Below are positions 1 to 7,410 of a stretch of 64,000 bases of DNA, in pieces. A program made the position numbers and the translations under genes. Within the stretch, counting starts at the first letter, position 1, and each line of letters begins with the position of its first letter. The notes under the pieces are model-generated. The model had not been told where the DNA came from. It did not search any database and saw only the letters and a list, made by a program, of their open reading frames with translations. This DNA comes from Opitutaceae bacterium (GTDB lineage Bacteria; Verrucomicrobiota; Verrucomicrobiia; Opitutales; Opitutaceae): assembly GCA_002713695.1 (NCBI GenBank), contig PAUB01000001.1:479161-543160 (forward strand), read 5' to 3'.

Positions 1-150
1 GTTTGTCGACTCGCAGTTCTTTCTAAGTGAGATTTTGGGCGTTTGGAGGAACTTTACCCAAACTACTCATCATAGTAATTAGATTAACTAACTTACTACA
101 TGTTGTGGCCAAAAAAATAAATAACTCAACCGCCAACTATGCGCGTATTA

Positions 151-1182
151 TTATCGCCGAATATGGGTTTCACCGCCTTCAACCTTGGCGAAAAGATTGC
201 CGGGGGTAGGTTTGCCGCGGCGATGCCACCAGTAAGTCAACACCATGTGCGGCATGGTCAGCGCCGCCAAGCCCACGAAAATAAGCCGGAGAATAAGGCT
301 GTCTGGACTAAGTCCGTCGCCCCAGTGTCTGGCAAGTAAAGCGCCAAGCAGCAATGTCAGGCCCAGCACCGGCCAAGACTCCTGCCAAAGCCAGCGCGCG
401 GCCATGCCGAAAGCGTGTGGCTGGCGCGCGGCCCCTAACGCTACGAGATGACGGATCGAGTGGACGACGCAAAAGTAAACGCCAAAGGCGGCCAGCGGGG
501 GCCACAGCCAAAAAAGTAGGGCAAGGGAAGACATCTCCCAAGCCACCAGAAAATCCGCGCGCCGAGCGGCGGACGGTAGTGAGCGGCCCGCCGCGGATCG
601 GAGGCGAAGACCGACCATTAGCGCGGTTGTGACCAACCAGAATGGGCTCACGAAACGTTCAAAAAAGTGCGTCAGGATTGCCACCTGCGTGCAACCGGCC
701 GGCTGGCAAAGCTGGATAAACAGAGCAAGCGTTTCATCCGGATAAAAAGTTATCGGGCCGGCGATCGCCATGCCACCGCGGACAAAACATTCCCCGCCCC
801 GCCGCCATCCCACCAGGTTTTCCGTGTCACCCAATCCGAAGTGAATCCACGCAACGACCAAAAAAAGGCTCAGCGCCATCGCGGGGAAATAGTCGAAGCC
901 GGCGACCACCAGCCCGGCCAGAGCGACATACAAGATCAGCGAGAACAAAAGTGCTAGCGGTCGAATCCCAACACTGCGCAAAAGGGTGATATCCAGCGCG
1001 CCGTGCGGGAGCCCGGTAAGCACCACCAAGACCGCAAGGACGAACAACTGCGGGCCTTGCCCCACACCGCTCAGCCAAGGCGCTAAAACCGGCAAAACCG
1101 CCAGGAGGATTGCGATGCAGAGATTATGCTTTTGGGCAAACTCTGGCCCCCAATCTGCGGAAGTGGAAGGTGTGGCGCTCAT
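151..1182 (-). CDS. blh: Brp/Blh family beta-carotene 15,15'-dioxygenase
   Basis: Integral membrane enzyme that cleaves beta-carotene into two retinal molecules, the last step in making the rhodopsin chromophore. The 343-residue product is very hydrophobic and carries the Blh family's histidine motifs in order: 'GLPHGALD' near residue 57, 'WIHFGLGD' near 112, 'VVHSIRHL' near 240 and 'LTMPHMVL' near 309. These His residues are the expected iron ligands. I chose the ATG at 1182 because it overlaps the crtY stop as ATGA; the open frame runs 29 codons further upstream inside crtY, but that part lacks family character. It is the last gene of crtE-crtIB-crtY-blh and only 150 bases remain before the window edge. 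The family call is secure; activity is inferred from the motifs and the neighbouring rhodopsin. Confidence 0.93.
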   Translation of the reverse strand: MSATPSTSADWGPEFAQKHNLCIAILLAVLPVLAPWLSGVGQGPQLFVLAVLVVLTGLPHGALDITLLRSVGIRPLALLFSLILYVALAGLVVAGFDYFPAMALSLFLVVAWIHFGLGDTENLVGWRRGGECFVRGGMAIAGPITFYPDETLALFIQLCQPAGCTQVAILTHFFERFVSPFWLVTTALMVGLRLRSAAGRSLPSAARRADFLVAWEMSSLALLFWLWPPLAAFGVYFCVVHSIRHLVALGAARQPHAFGMAARWLWQESWPVLGLTLLLGALLARHWGDGLSPDSLILRLIFVGLAALTMPHMVLTYWWHRRGKPTPGNLFAKVEGGETHIRR

Positions 1183-2342
1183 GAGCGGGCCGGTTTCACG
1201 GGTGAGCGCAGGGACGCCGCGGCAACCAGGAAAGGTCCAAGCGGAAGAGCTTTCATCACCGCTAGGCAATCAAGCCAGGTGGGGCAGGATTCCATAAAGC
1301 GAATCAAGCGCTCGGATTTTACCTTATGAAACAGTCGCCTCATGTATTCGGGCAGCCGCTCGGGATGCTGATCAATCGCCTTAATAAAAATAGCGTCCAT
1401 CGTTCGCAGAAATATGTTACGAGCTCGGCCCCTTGGCAGATGGGGATAAGCCGCGGCTAGGGCGTCTGCTTCCTGTTGAATGCAGGTAAACGCGTATCCC
1501 GAAGAACTTCGCACCGCTCCTCCCCGCGTGCCAATTGCGGTGATCCGTCCGCTCGAGGTTACTTTCGGAAGGGCAAACATCGGAATGGTGCCTGTTTCCC
1601 GATGCAGAATTTCCCAGTCGGAGACGCCGATTCGTTCCGTGGCATAAGCCAGCACTCCAGCCTCCGAGAAAGCAGGATTTTTTCCCGCCGGGCATAACCA
1701 CGTATCCTCGACCAGAAAGCTATCGGCCGAGAGCGGCAAAATATAGAAGAAGCGCACCCCGTTTTCGTTCGCCTGTCGAAAATCCATCAGAACCACTTTT
1801 TCAGGATTCCAGCGCGCGCCTGGGCAGCGAATTTCCATTCCGGTAAAAATTTGCCGCCAGCCCTCGGCGGTCTTGATTTCCGGCGGTCGGCTATCGTAAA
1901 CCCGTCCGGCAGCGAAGGAATTTCCATCCGACAATGCGACCCGCACCCGTCCGGCGGACTCATGTAAAGCGACCACAGATTGACCCAAAGCCCACGTCAC
2001 CGAAGGAGCTTGCGCCAGCAAGGTTTTCGCCGTGCAGTAGAGCTTGTCGGCTGGGATCCGCTGATAAGGAAACCGGTCGCAGCGTCGGACGACGGACTCC
2101 GGACCCGATCCCACCGCCCATTCTGGCCAGCGATGCGACACGCAGCCGATAAACGGATGAGGATGCACCGACCAACTGCACCAAGTCCGGTCGCGTTCGT
2201 GACTCGTTCGGGGGTCAATGATCAGAATTCGAGGCGGATTAGGCCGGGCCGCCAAACGCACCGCTAGGCTGAGACCAGCCAGCCCGGCTCCGACGATTGC
2301 AACGTCATATTCTGAGCTCACGAAGGGGGATGCCTCCCGCAC
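1179..2342 (-). CDS. crtY: Lycopene beta-cyclase (CrtY type)
   Basis: Cyclises both ends of lycopene to give beta-carotene, the substrate of the adjacent Blh. The 387-residue protein begins with an FAD/NAD dinucleotide-binding fold ('VAIVGAGLAGLSLAVRL', residues 14-30), followed by the CrtY-typical 'DRTWCSW' segment near residue 51 and a 'IGTRGGAVRSSSGYAF' block near 270. Length matches bacterial CrtY (about 380-390). The chosen ATG at 2342 lies 25 bases inside the end of the upstream crtI-crtB fusion, and its stop overlaps the blh start as ATGA, so translation is probably coupled through the operon. A CruA or CrtL-type cyclase is less likely because the motifs follow the CrtY pattern of proteobacteria and Bacteroidota rhodopsin cassettes. 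Confidence 0.93.
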   Translation of the reverse strand: MREASPFVSSEYDVAIVGAGLAGLSLAVRLAARPNPPRILIIDPRTSHERDRTWCSWSVHPHPFIGCVSHRWPEWAVGSGPESVVRRCDRFPYQRIPADKLYCTAKTLLAQAPSVTWALGQSVVALHESAGRVRVALSDGNSFAAGRVYDSRPPEIKTAEGWRQIFTGMEIRCPGARWNPEKVVLMDFRQANENGVRFFYILPLSADSFLVEDTWLCPAGKNPAFSEAGVLAYATERIGVSDWEILHRETGTIPMFALPKVTSSGRITAIGTRGGAVRSSSGYAFTCIQQEADALAAAYPHLPRGRARNIFLRTMDAIFIKAIDQHPERLPEYMRRLFHKVKSERLIRFMESCPTWLDCLAVMKALPLGPFLVAAASLRSPVKPARS

Positions 2343-4702
2343 AAATCGCCGAGCGCGATGTGTAGCCGGGCTTGGTGGCCCGTGTCCGGGGCGTTTTTAA
2401 ACGGTGGAAAGGGCGACCACATACAGCGGAGAGCCAGCGTGATCCGTCGCCATTTTGGAACGACCGTGCGCCTTAAAACTGCTGTCGGCCCGAGCCGCAG
2501 GATTTCCTGTCCGATTTCCCGATAGACCCGGCCCGCGAGCCAAATCCCACGCCGGCTTTCATTGGGCAAGTAGTGCAGCCCGATGAAACCGCTGATAAAA
2601 TACTCCTCCGCCAACTGGATAGATTGCCGCACAGCCGGCCACGCCGAGACAGGATCGCTCGCCAAACTCTCGGCGGTGATCCCGTGCGGCAACCATTCTT
2701 GCGGCAGGTAAATGCGCGCCAGCCGGGAATCATCGCGCACGTCTCGCGCGATATTGATCAATTGCATGGCAATCCCCAAATCCAAGGCATGCGGACCGGC
2801 CGCTGGGTCGGTGGCTCCTAAAATCTCCGTCATCATCAAGCCCACGGTGCCGGCCACGCCATGAGCGTAGCGCACCAGCTCGTCTTTGGTCTGGATACTT
2901 CTTGGTCCGGTGTCGTTTGCTAGCGCCGCCAAGAGCGCATCAACCGGTCGGTCATCATTCAGCCCGAGCGAGCGGTAGATTCTGCACGCGGGGCGATCCG
3001 CGGTAGGTAAAGCGCTACGCAGGGTGAGCAACTCAGCCTTGGCCGTAGCCTGATTTTCAGAGCCGTCCGCCAAATCATCCAACTCCCGGCAAAAAGCATA
3101 GAGACATGTCGCGCGATCCCGTTTTTGCGCGGGCAGGAAACGCGCCGCGAGGTGAAAACTTCGCCCATGGCGCGCCAGCACCTGATTCGCATCGTAGAGG
3201 TCGTTATTCACTTTTTCTCCCTCTTCGAGAAGAATATTTTCTACCACCTTGGCCGATGTGACCACGCCGGGCAAACCCGCGCCCGGGTGAACCCCAGCCC
3301 CAACGAAATAAAGCCCGGCAACGTCTTCGCTCTTGTTGTGAAAACGAAACCACGCGGACTGGGTGAGAATCGGGGATATTGAAAAACCGCTGCCCTGGGC
3401 GGAGAGTAGAGAATCGGAAAAATAATGGGGCGTGACAAAAAAATGGGAGATCACGTGGCTTCGAAGATCCGGCAATATCCGCTTTTCGAGCTGCTCAAGA
3501 ATCAAGGCCGCATAGCGCGGGCCGACGACATCCCAATCGATGGCGGTTTTGAGATTTGGAACCGGAGCGAGCACATAGAAAGCGTCCCGACCCGGCGGGG
3601 CCATTCCAGGATCAGTGGCGGCCGGCCGATGCAGATAAAGGCTCGGATCGTCCGCTAGTTTTCCGTGCTTGAAGATATCGTCCAGGAGCTCGCGGTAGCG
3701 TTCGCTGAACAGAATCGTGTGATGGGCCACGTCTGGATAAGTCCGGTCGGTGCCAAAATAGAGCACGAAAAGCCCCATGGAATAATGTAGCCGGTCCAGC
3801 CGCCGATCCGTCCACATTTTGCGGTGCATCGGCGCAATCAGGCGGCGATAGACATCCGGGGGATCATTATTGGCTACAACTAATCCGCAGGACTTCCGCA
3901 GGCCCGCGCCCGCGCGGAGGGCGACGACCCGCCCCGCCTGCACTTCGATTTCTGTCACGGTCCGATCACAGTGGAAACGCACGCCGTGGCGCTCTGCCAA
4001 TGCCACCAACGATCTGACCAATTGCCCCGTGCCCCCCCGCGGATACCAGATGGCGCTTTTGATTTCGAGATAGTGAATCAGCGAGTAGAGTGACGAGGTG
4101 TTGAACGGATTTCCCCCGACTAGCAGGGGTTGGATACTGAAAAAACGTCGAAGCGAATCGTCCTTCAAATACCGGCAAACAAATTGCCAGACCGTGCGGT
4201 CGCCGCGTAAGCGCAGCAGCGCGGGAACACATTTGAGCATAGTGCTCAAGCGGTGAAACGGCTGGTCGCCCAAACGGGTGAAGCCTGCAGCGTAAAGCAG
4301 GCGGGAGTGCTCCAGTAATTTACCGTAACCCGCCGCGTCCTCCGGGCAGAATTTGGCGATCTCGCTCCGAACCTCCGCCTCGGTCCCACCATAGTCGAAG
4401 GATCTTTGATTCCAGTCCACCATGCGATACCACGGTTTGACCGGCAAAAACTCAACGTGATCTTCCCGTTTTTCGCCAAAGAGCGCATACAGCTCATCGA
4501 AAAGAAAAGGCGCGGTAATGACCGTCGGTCCGGCATCGTAAGTGAACCCGTCTTGCTCAAAAACAGCCGCTCTTCCGCCCGGGCTTTGCCCGCGCTCCCA
4601 AACTTCCACCTCGTAGCCCATGGCCCGCAACCGCAGCGCCGCCGCCAACCCACCAAACCCCGAGCCTATGACGATCGCCGTCTCGCTGGCAGGTGAGTTC
4701 AT
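2318..4702 (-). CDS. Fused phytoene desaturase-phytoene synthase (CrtI-CrtB)
   Basis: One 794-residue polypeptide carries two carotenoid enzymes. Residues 1 to about 495 are a CrtI-type phytoene desaturase: N-terminal FAD site 'AIVIGSGFGGLAAALRLRA' and the C-terminal CrtI signature 'FVGAGVHPGAGLPGVVTSAK' near 470. Residues from about 500 are a squalene/phytoene synthase: first Asp-rich motif 'CRELDDLAD', second 'IARDVRDDSRLARIYLP'. Together they condense two GGPP into phytoene and desaturate it to lycopene. The reading frame crosses the junction without a stop, and neither half lacks its motifs. In most rhodopsin cassettes crtI and crtB are separate adjacent genes, so the fusion is unusual. 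The start overlaps the crtE stop as ATGA (4699-4702). Both domain calls are secure; that both halves are active is inferred. Confidence 0.93.
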   Translation of the reverse strand: MNSPASETAIVIGSGFGGLAAALRLRAMGYEVEVWERGQSPGGRAAVFEQDGFTYDAGPTVITAPFLFDELYALFGEKREDHVEFLPVKPWYRMVDWNQRSFDYGGTEAEVRSEIAKFCPEDAAGYGKLLEHSRLLYAAGFTRLGDQPFHRLSTMLKCVPALLRLRGDRTVWQFVCRYLKDDSLRRFFSIQPLLVGGNPFNTSSLYSLIHYLEIKSAIWYPRGGTGQLVRSLVALAERHGVRFHCDRTVTEIEVQAGRVVALRAGAGLRKSCGLVVANNDPPDVYRRLIAPMHRKMWTDRRLDRLHYSMGLFVLYFGTDRTYPDVAHHTILFSERYRELLDDIFKHGKLADDPSLYLHRPAATDPGMAPPGRDAFYVLAPVPNLKTAIDWDVVGPRYAALILEQLEKRILPDLRSHVISHFFVTPHYFSDSLLSAQGSGFSISPILTQSAWFRFHNKSEDVAGLYFVGAGVHPGAGLPGVVTSAKVVENILLEEGEKVNNDLYDANQVLARHGRSFHLAARFLPAQKRDRATCLYAFCRELDDLADGSENQATAKAELLTLRSALPTADRPACRIYRSLGLNDDRPVDALLAALANDTGPRSIQTKDELVRYAHGVAGTVGLMMTEILGATDPAAGPHALDLGIAMQLINIARDVRDDSRLARIYLPQEWLPHGITAESLASDPVSAWPAVRQSIQLAEEYFISGFIGLHYLPNESRRGIWLAGRVYREIGQEILRLGPTAVLRRTVVPKWRRITLALRCMWSPFPPFKNAPDTGHQARLHIALGDLCGRHPPS

Positions 4703-5604
4703 GGAATTTGGCCGAGCATCTCCTTGGCAAGGTCTGCGAGCAGTTTGCCGGATTGATTGGGTATCGCATCGGCTAGTTCGATGGTCTCAAGTAAGCGGTC
4801 TTTAGCCAGTCGGGAGGCGAGGACAAGAGCGCCAGCGGCGTGGCCCTGAGCTTCAAGAATGAGCAAGGCATTGTAACAATTCGGGCTGACCCCATCGCCC
4901 CGGTCTTTGTCCAGATCGTGGATGTCATCGAAAATCTGGTAGGCAACCGCAAAGGACTCCGCGCACTTCCGCGCTGTCGGGATGGATACAGTCTGTTCAG
5001 CCGCGATCAAAGCAAGTTCCAGGGGAAGGGCCAGCAACGCACCCGACTTGGCCCTAGCAATGGACGCGTAGTCCTGCCACGGATCGGTGCTCTTGGCCAG
5101 GGGGGTAAACTCACTGCATTGCCCGTGAATGGTCAGCGAGGCGGCGCGAAAAACCGAGCGGATTAAACTGGGGATACGCCCACTAAGGCTTAGATCGCCA
5201 AGCACGGCATAGGACGCGGATAACAACAAATCACCCGTGCAGATCGCGATGTTCGGGCCATAGGCGGCCACCACAGTTTTATCGCCGCGCCGATACTCTT
5301 CACGATCCACTATATCATCATGAACCAATGACGCATTATGGATTAACTCGGAGGCGGCAGCCAACGCCACGGCGTCTGGTCTCCGCAGGCCCAGTGCTAG
5401 CGCAGATGTCAGGGCCAAGCGGGCGCGAATACGTTGCCCGCCACATTCCAGATGGTAATGTGCCGCCCTATCGGCTTGGCTTGCATCTTTTTCTTGCGCG
5501 CAAATATCGAGCATCCGATGCATCAATGCTTCGGCTGCCCGCAAAGGCTCCAGCTCAGCCGGAGATTGATCCGGCCCAGAAATTCGCGCGTGCAATTCGA
5601 ACAT
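4699..5604 (-). CDS. crtE: Geranylgeranyl diphosphate synthase (polyprenyl synthetase)
   Basis: Trans-prenyltransferase that supplies GGPP to the phytoene synthase half of the next gene. The 301-residue protein has both aspartate-rich metal-binding motifs of the family: 'LVHDDIVD' near residue 94 and 'FDDIHDLDKDRGDG' near 219. Its place at the head of the crt operon, directly coupled by ATGA to crtI-crtB, supports the C20 product rather than the C15 product of an IspA. The first motif has the short DDxxD spacing, which is also seen in farnesyl diphosphate synthases, so chain length cannot be read from sequence with certainty. About 250 bases with a strong hairpin separate it from the rhodopsin gene upstream. 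Confidence 0.9.
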   Translation of the reverse strand: MFELHARISGPDQSPAELEPLRAAEALMHRMLDICAQEKDASQADRAAHYHLECGGQRIRARLALTSALALGLRRPDAVALAAASELIHNASLVHDDIVDREEYRRGDKTVVAAYGPNIAICTGDLLLSASYAVLGDLSLSGRIPSLIRSVFRAASLTIHGQCSEFTPLAKSTDPWQDYASIARAKSGALLALPLELALIAAEQTVSIPTARKCAESFAVAYQIFDDIHDLDKDRGDGVSPNCYNALLILEAQGHAAGALVLASRLAKDRLLETIELADAIPNQSGKLLADLAKEMLGQIP

Positions 5605-5760
5605 GGTGTAAAAAAGGGGAAATTAAAACTAATACGGGATGTGGGGCAGTTCCCAACAGACTTCCGTTCAGCCTAATTCGCCCCAGAACCTACCGGGCTT
5701 CATTTGATGACGAACTAAATATCTAAGTCCTGACCTTTGGAAAACACGCCTTAAACAAAT

Positions 5761-5801
5761 ATTGGTCATGCCAGAGCGAAGACGCTGCCAGCATGACCAA
5801 T
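5761..5801 (-). terminator. Hairpin between rhodopsin gene and crt operon
   Basis: An 11-base perfect inverted repeat (5761-5771 against 5791-5801), with a second small AGCG/CGCT stem in its loop, lies between the rhodopsin stop and the crtE start. On the minus strand it is followed by a T-rich but interrupted tract, so it may act as a partial (attenuating) terminator. On the plus strand it is followed by TTTT. It would let rhodopsin mRNA accumulate above crt mRNA from a shared promoter. Function is inferred. Confidence 0.7.
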
Positions 5802-5856
5802 TTTCGTAAAACCTAAAGCGCCAAGGTTACTGGCGCGGTGAAGTTAATCGCTTCGA

Positions 5857-6672
5857 TCAGGCCCTGTGCGCTTCGGTATCCTTCACGGCAGCAACCCAGA
5901 TGATCACACCGAAGGCGATTTTATTCAGGACATCGGCTAAGTTGTAGACGAGATTCAAGGTCGTCATGCTCTCGGCTGGTTCTGAACTGGTGAGGTAGCC
6001 GAAGAAGTAGCCAATGGGATAGATGGACCAACCGACCGTGACGATGATACGCATCAGGCTGAAGGCGGACTTCACGGCTGGAGAGGAGAGACTGGCGTTA
6101 GCCTTGCTCGCTTCGCCTGCGAAGATTTCATAAAGGATGAAGGCCCAACCTGCCATACCGATGATGAAAGCGGGCATCACGGACATCAAGCCCGCTTCGC
6201 CAGCGTAACCACCGATCAACATGACGAAGGTGCCGATGATTAGGCGCCAGAAGATGCCAGAGGAGACCTTTGTGACGGCGGAGAGGATCAGGTAGAACTC
6301 TACCATGAGCAGTGGCACCGTGATGAGCCAATCGATGTAGCGAAACACCGTGGGGGAGGTGCCCGTGTTGACCCAGACATCGCGCATATAAAAATAATGC
6401 ACGGCGGCCACAAGAGTGACCAAACCAGAGACATTCAAAGACGTGCTCCATTTTTGCGAGACGCGGCTCCTTTCGTTAAAGAAGAACGCCGTGGCGGCCA
6501 CCAAGGCCATGGAGATGAACCAGAACGAAACCCCGACAAGATCGTCGGGCTTGAGGTTAGTGGCAGCCAGCGGTGAGGCTGGAAGTGTAGCCGCTTGGCT
6601 ACTAAGTGGTAAAAGAGCGAGCATCGAAACTGCTCCGAGGGTCGACTTAAGTATACGTGAACTTATCTTCAT
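5857..6672 (-). CDS. Proteorhodopsin-type light-driven proton pump
   Basis: Seven-helix retinal protein of the inner membrane. Numbered from the ATG at 6672 (271 residues), it shows the proton pump set: His92 (counterion partner), Asp114 acceptor and Glu125 donor around Thr118 in 'RYIDWLITVPLLMVEFYLIL', and the Schiff base Lys251 in 'NLADVLNKIAFG'. Leu122 is at the spectral tuning site, which predicts green absorption. A signal peptide (MKISSR...LSSQA) precedes helix A, as in many proteorhodopsins. A second in-frame ATG at 6702 would add ten residues ahead of the signal peptide; neither has a clear ribosome binding site. The full retinal pathway lies just downstream on the same strand. A sodium or chloride pump is unlikely because the triplet is D-T-E. 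Presence of a carotenoid antenna site cannot be decided here. Confidence 0.95.
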   Translation of the reverse strand: MKISSRILKSTLGAVSMLALLPLSSQAATLPASPLAATNLKPDDLVGVSFWFISMALVAATAFFFNERSRVSQKWSTSLNVSGLVTLVAAVHYFYMRDVWVNTGTSPTVFRYIDWLITVPLLMVEFYLILSAVTKVSSGIFWRLIIGTFVMLIGGYAGEAGLMSVMPAFIIGMAGWAFILYEIFAGEASKANASLSSPAVKSAFSLMRIIVTVGWSIYPIGYFFGYLTSSEPAESMTTLNLVYNLADVLNKIAFGVIIWVAAVKDTEAHRA

Positions 6673-6702
6673 AGGATGGGGTTTATTTGTTGAGACAGAC
6701 AT

Positions 6703-7350
6703 TTTACACTAAACGATACCGCTGAATTTAACGCAGCAGATGATTAATGAGAAACTAATAACAACCACAGACCGCCGAGCAATGAGCTACAACACAAGCA
6801 TAAAATGATGCGGCAAGCCGCGTGCTGAAAGCTGATCAAATTGAACGCAGGGGCTGGACTTGAAATGCGCCCTAGCCAGGTAACGATAATTGCAGTTTTA
6901 CAGTCTTTAAGAGTTGAGTGCTCTCCACATTTCAAAAAAGACTTTGGGCAGCCCCTGAAATTCTCCGCATCACTGACAGCGCAAGAGGCCTGGAACCGAT
7001 TGGGGATGCAAGATATTCGTCGTCGTTCGCGTGAATCGACCATATTTCGCGCGGACGGATTGACGATGGAAGGGGCAACTGGTCTAGCGGTGGCCGGATA
7101 CAACTCATACTGACCTGCGATTGTCTGATCATTTTGGATTGGCGGAGACCTTAGACCCAATAGGGACAGATTCTTGGGATCGAACCACCTGATCCTTACC
7201 TCCTGATGTTACTCCAAATGGTGACTCTGCGCCAGTGATATCCCCATAAGATCCCTCAAGAATAGTGTGCTTATTTGCCCCTAAGAAAATCAGATTAGCA
7301 AGGCTTTGTTCTCAATCTGTTCTCAGAGAATATCCCCCAAAGGTAAAACC
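6703..7350. other. Non-coding or decayed stretch upstream of the rhodopsin
   Basis: About 650 bases with no gene I can recognise. Two overlapping open frames exist (plus strand 6841-7113, 90 codons; minus strand 6744-7160, 138 codons) but neither resembles a known family, and neither has a clear start signal. The segment must hold the rhodopsin promoter near 6710-6850 on the minus strand, but I cannot pick a convincing -35/-10 pair. The right end runs into the tRNA-Tyr-like fragment. It could be remnant DNA of an integrated element. Confidence 0.4.
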
Positions 7351-7406
7351 GAAGACTGTAAATCTCCTGGTTTATACCTTCACAGGTTCGAATCCTGTTC
7401 CTACCA
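7351..7406 (+). pseudogene. 3' part of a tRNA-Tyr (GTA anticodon), 5' part missing
   Basis: The segment can be folded as the 3' two thirds of a class II tRNA-Tyr: anticodon arm with loop CTGTAAA (one mismatched pair), a variable arm GGT-TTAT-ACC, a perfect T arm ACAGG-TTCGAAT-CCTGT, then TCCTACC-A as the 3' acceptor strand. A working tRNA would need GGTAGGA about 80 bases upstream, but 7321-7350 does not contain it and a D stem cannot be formed. A good terminator follows at 7413. The structure fits a tRNA 3' end left behind at the far junction of an integrated element. A degenerate tRNA gene is the alternative. Confidence 0.6.
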
Positions 7407-7410
7407 ACAC

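Noticed and set aside
5605..5757. ECF-type promoter upstream of crtE (GGAAC then CGTATT)
   Set aside because: The spacing between the two boxes is about 12 bases, too short for a standard ECF sigma promoter, so I do not call it.
6744..7160. 138-codon minus-strand open frame as a gene
   Set aside because: No family resemblance, a mixed composition with many Cys and Ser, and overlap with another equally open frame on the plus strand. Listed only as part of the unassigned segment.
7150..7200. A second tRNA-like T arm on the minus strand (GGTTCGATCCC)
   Set aside because: The word resembles a T loop, but no acceptor, anticodon or D arm can be paired around it.
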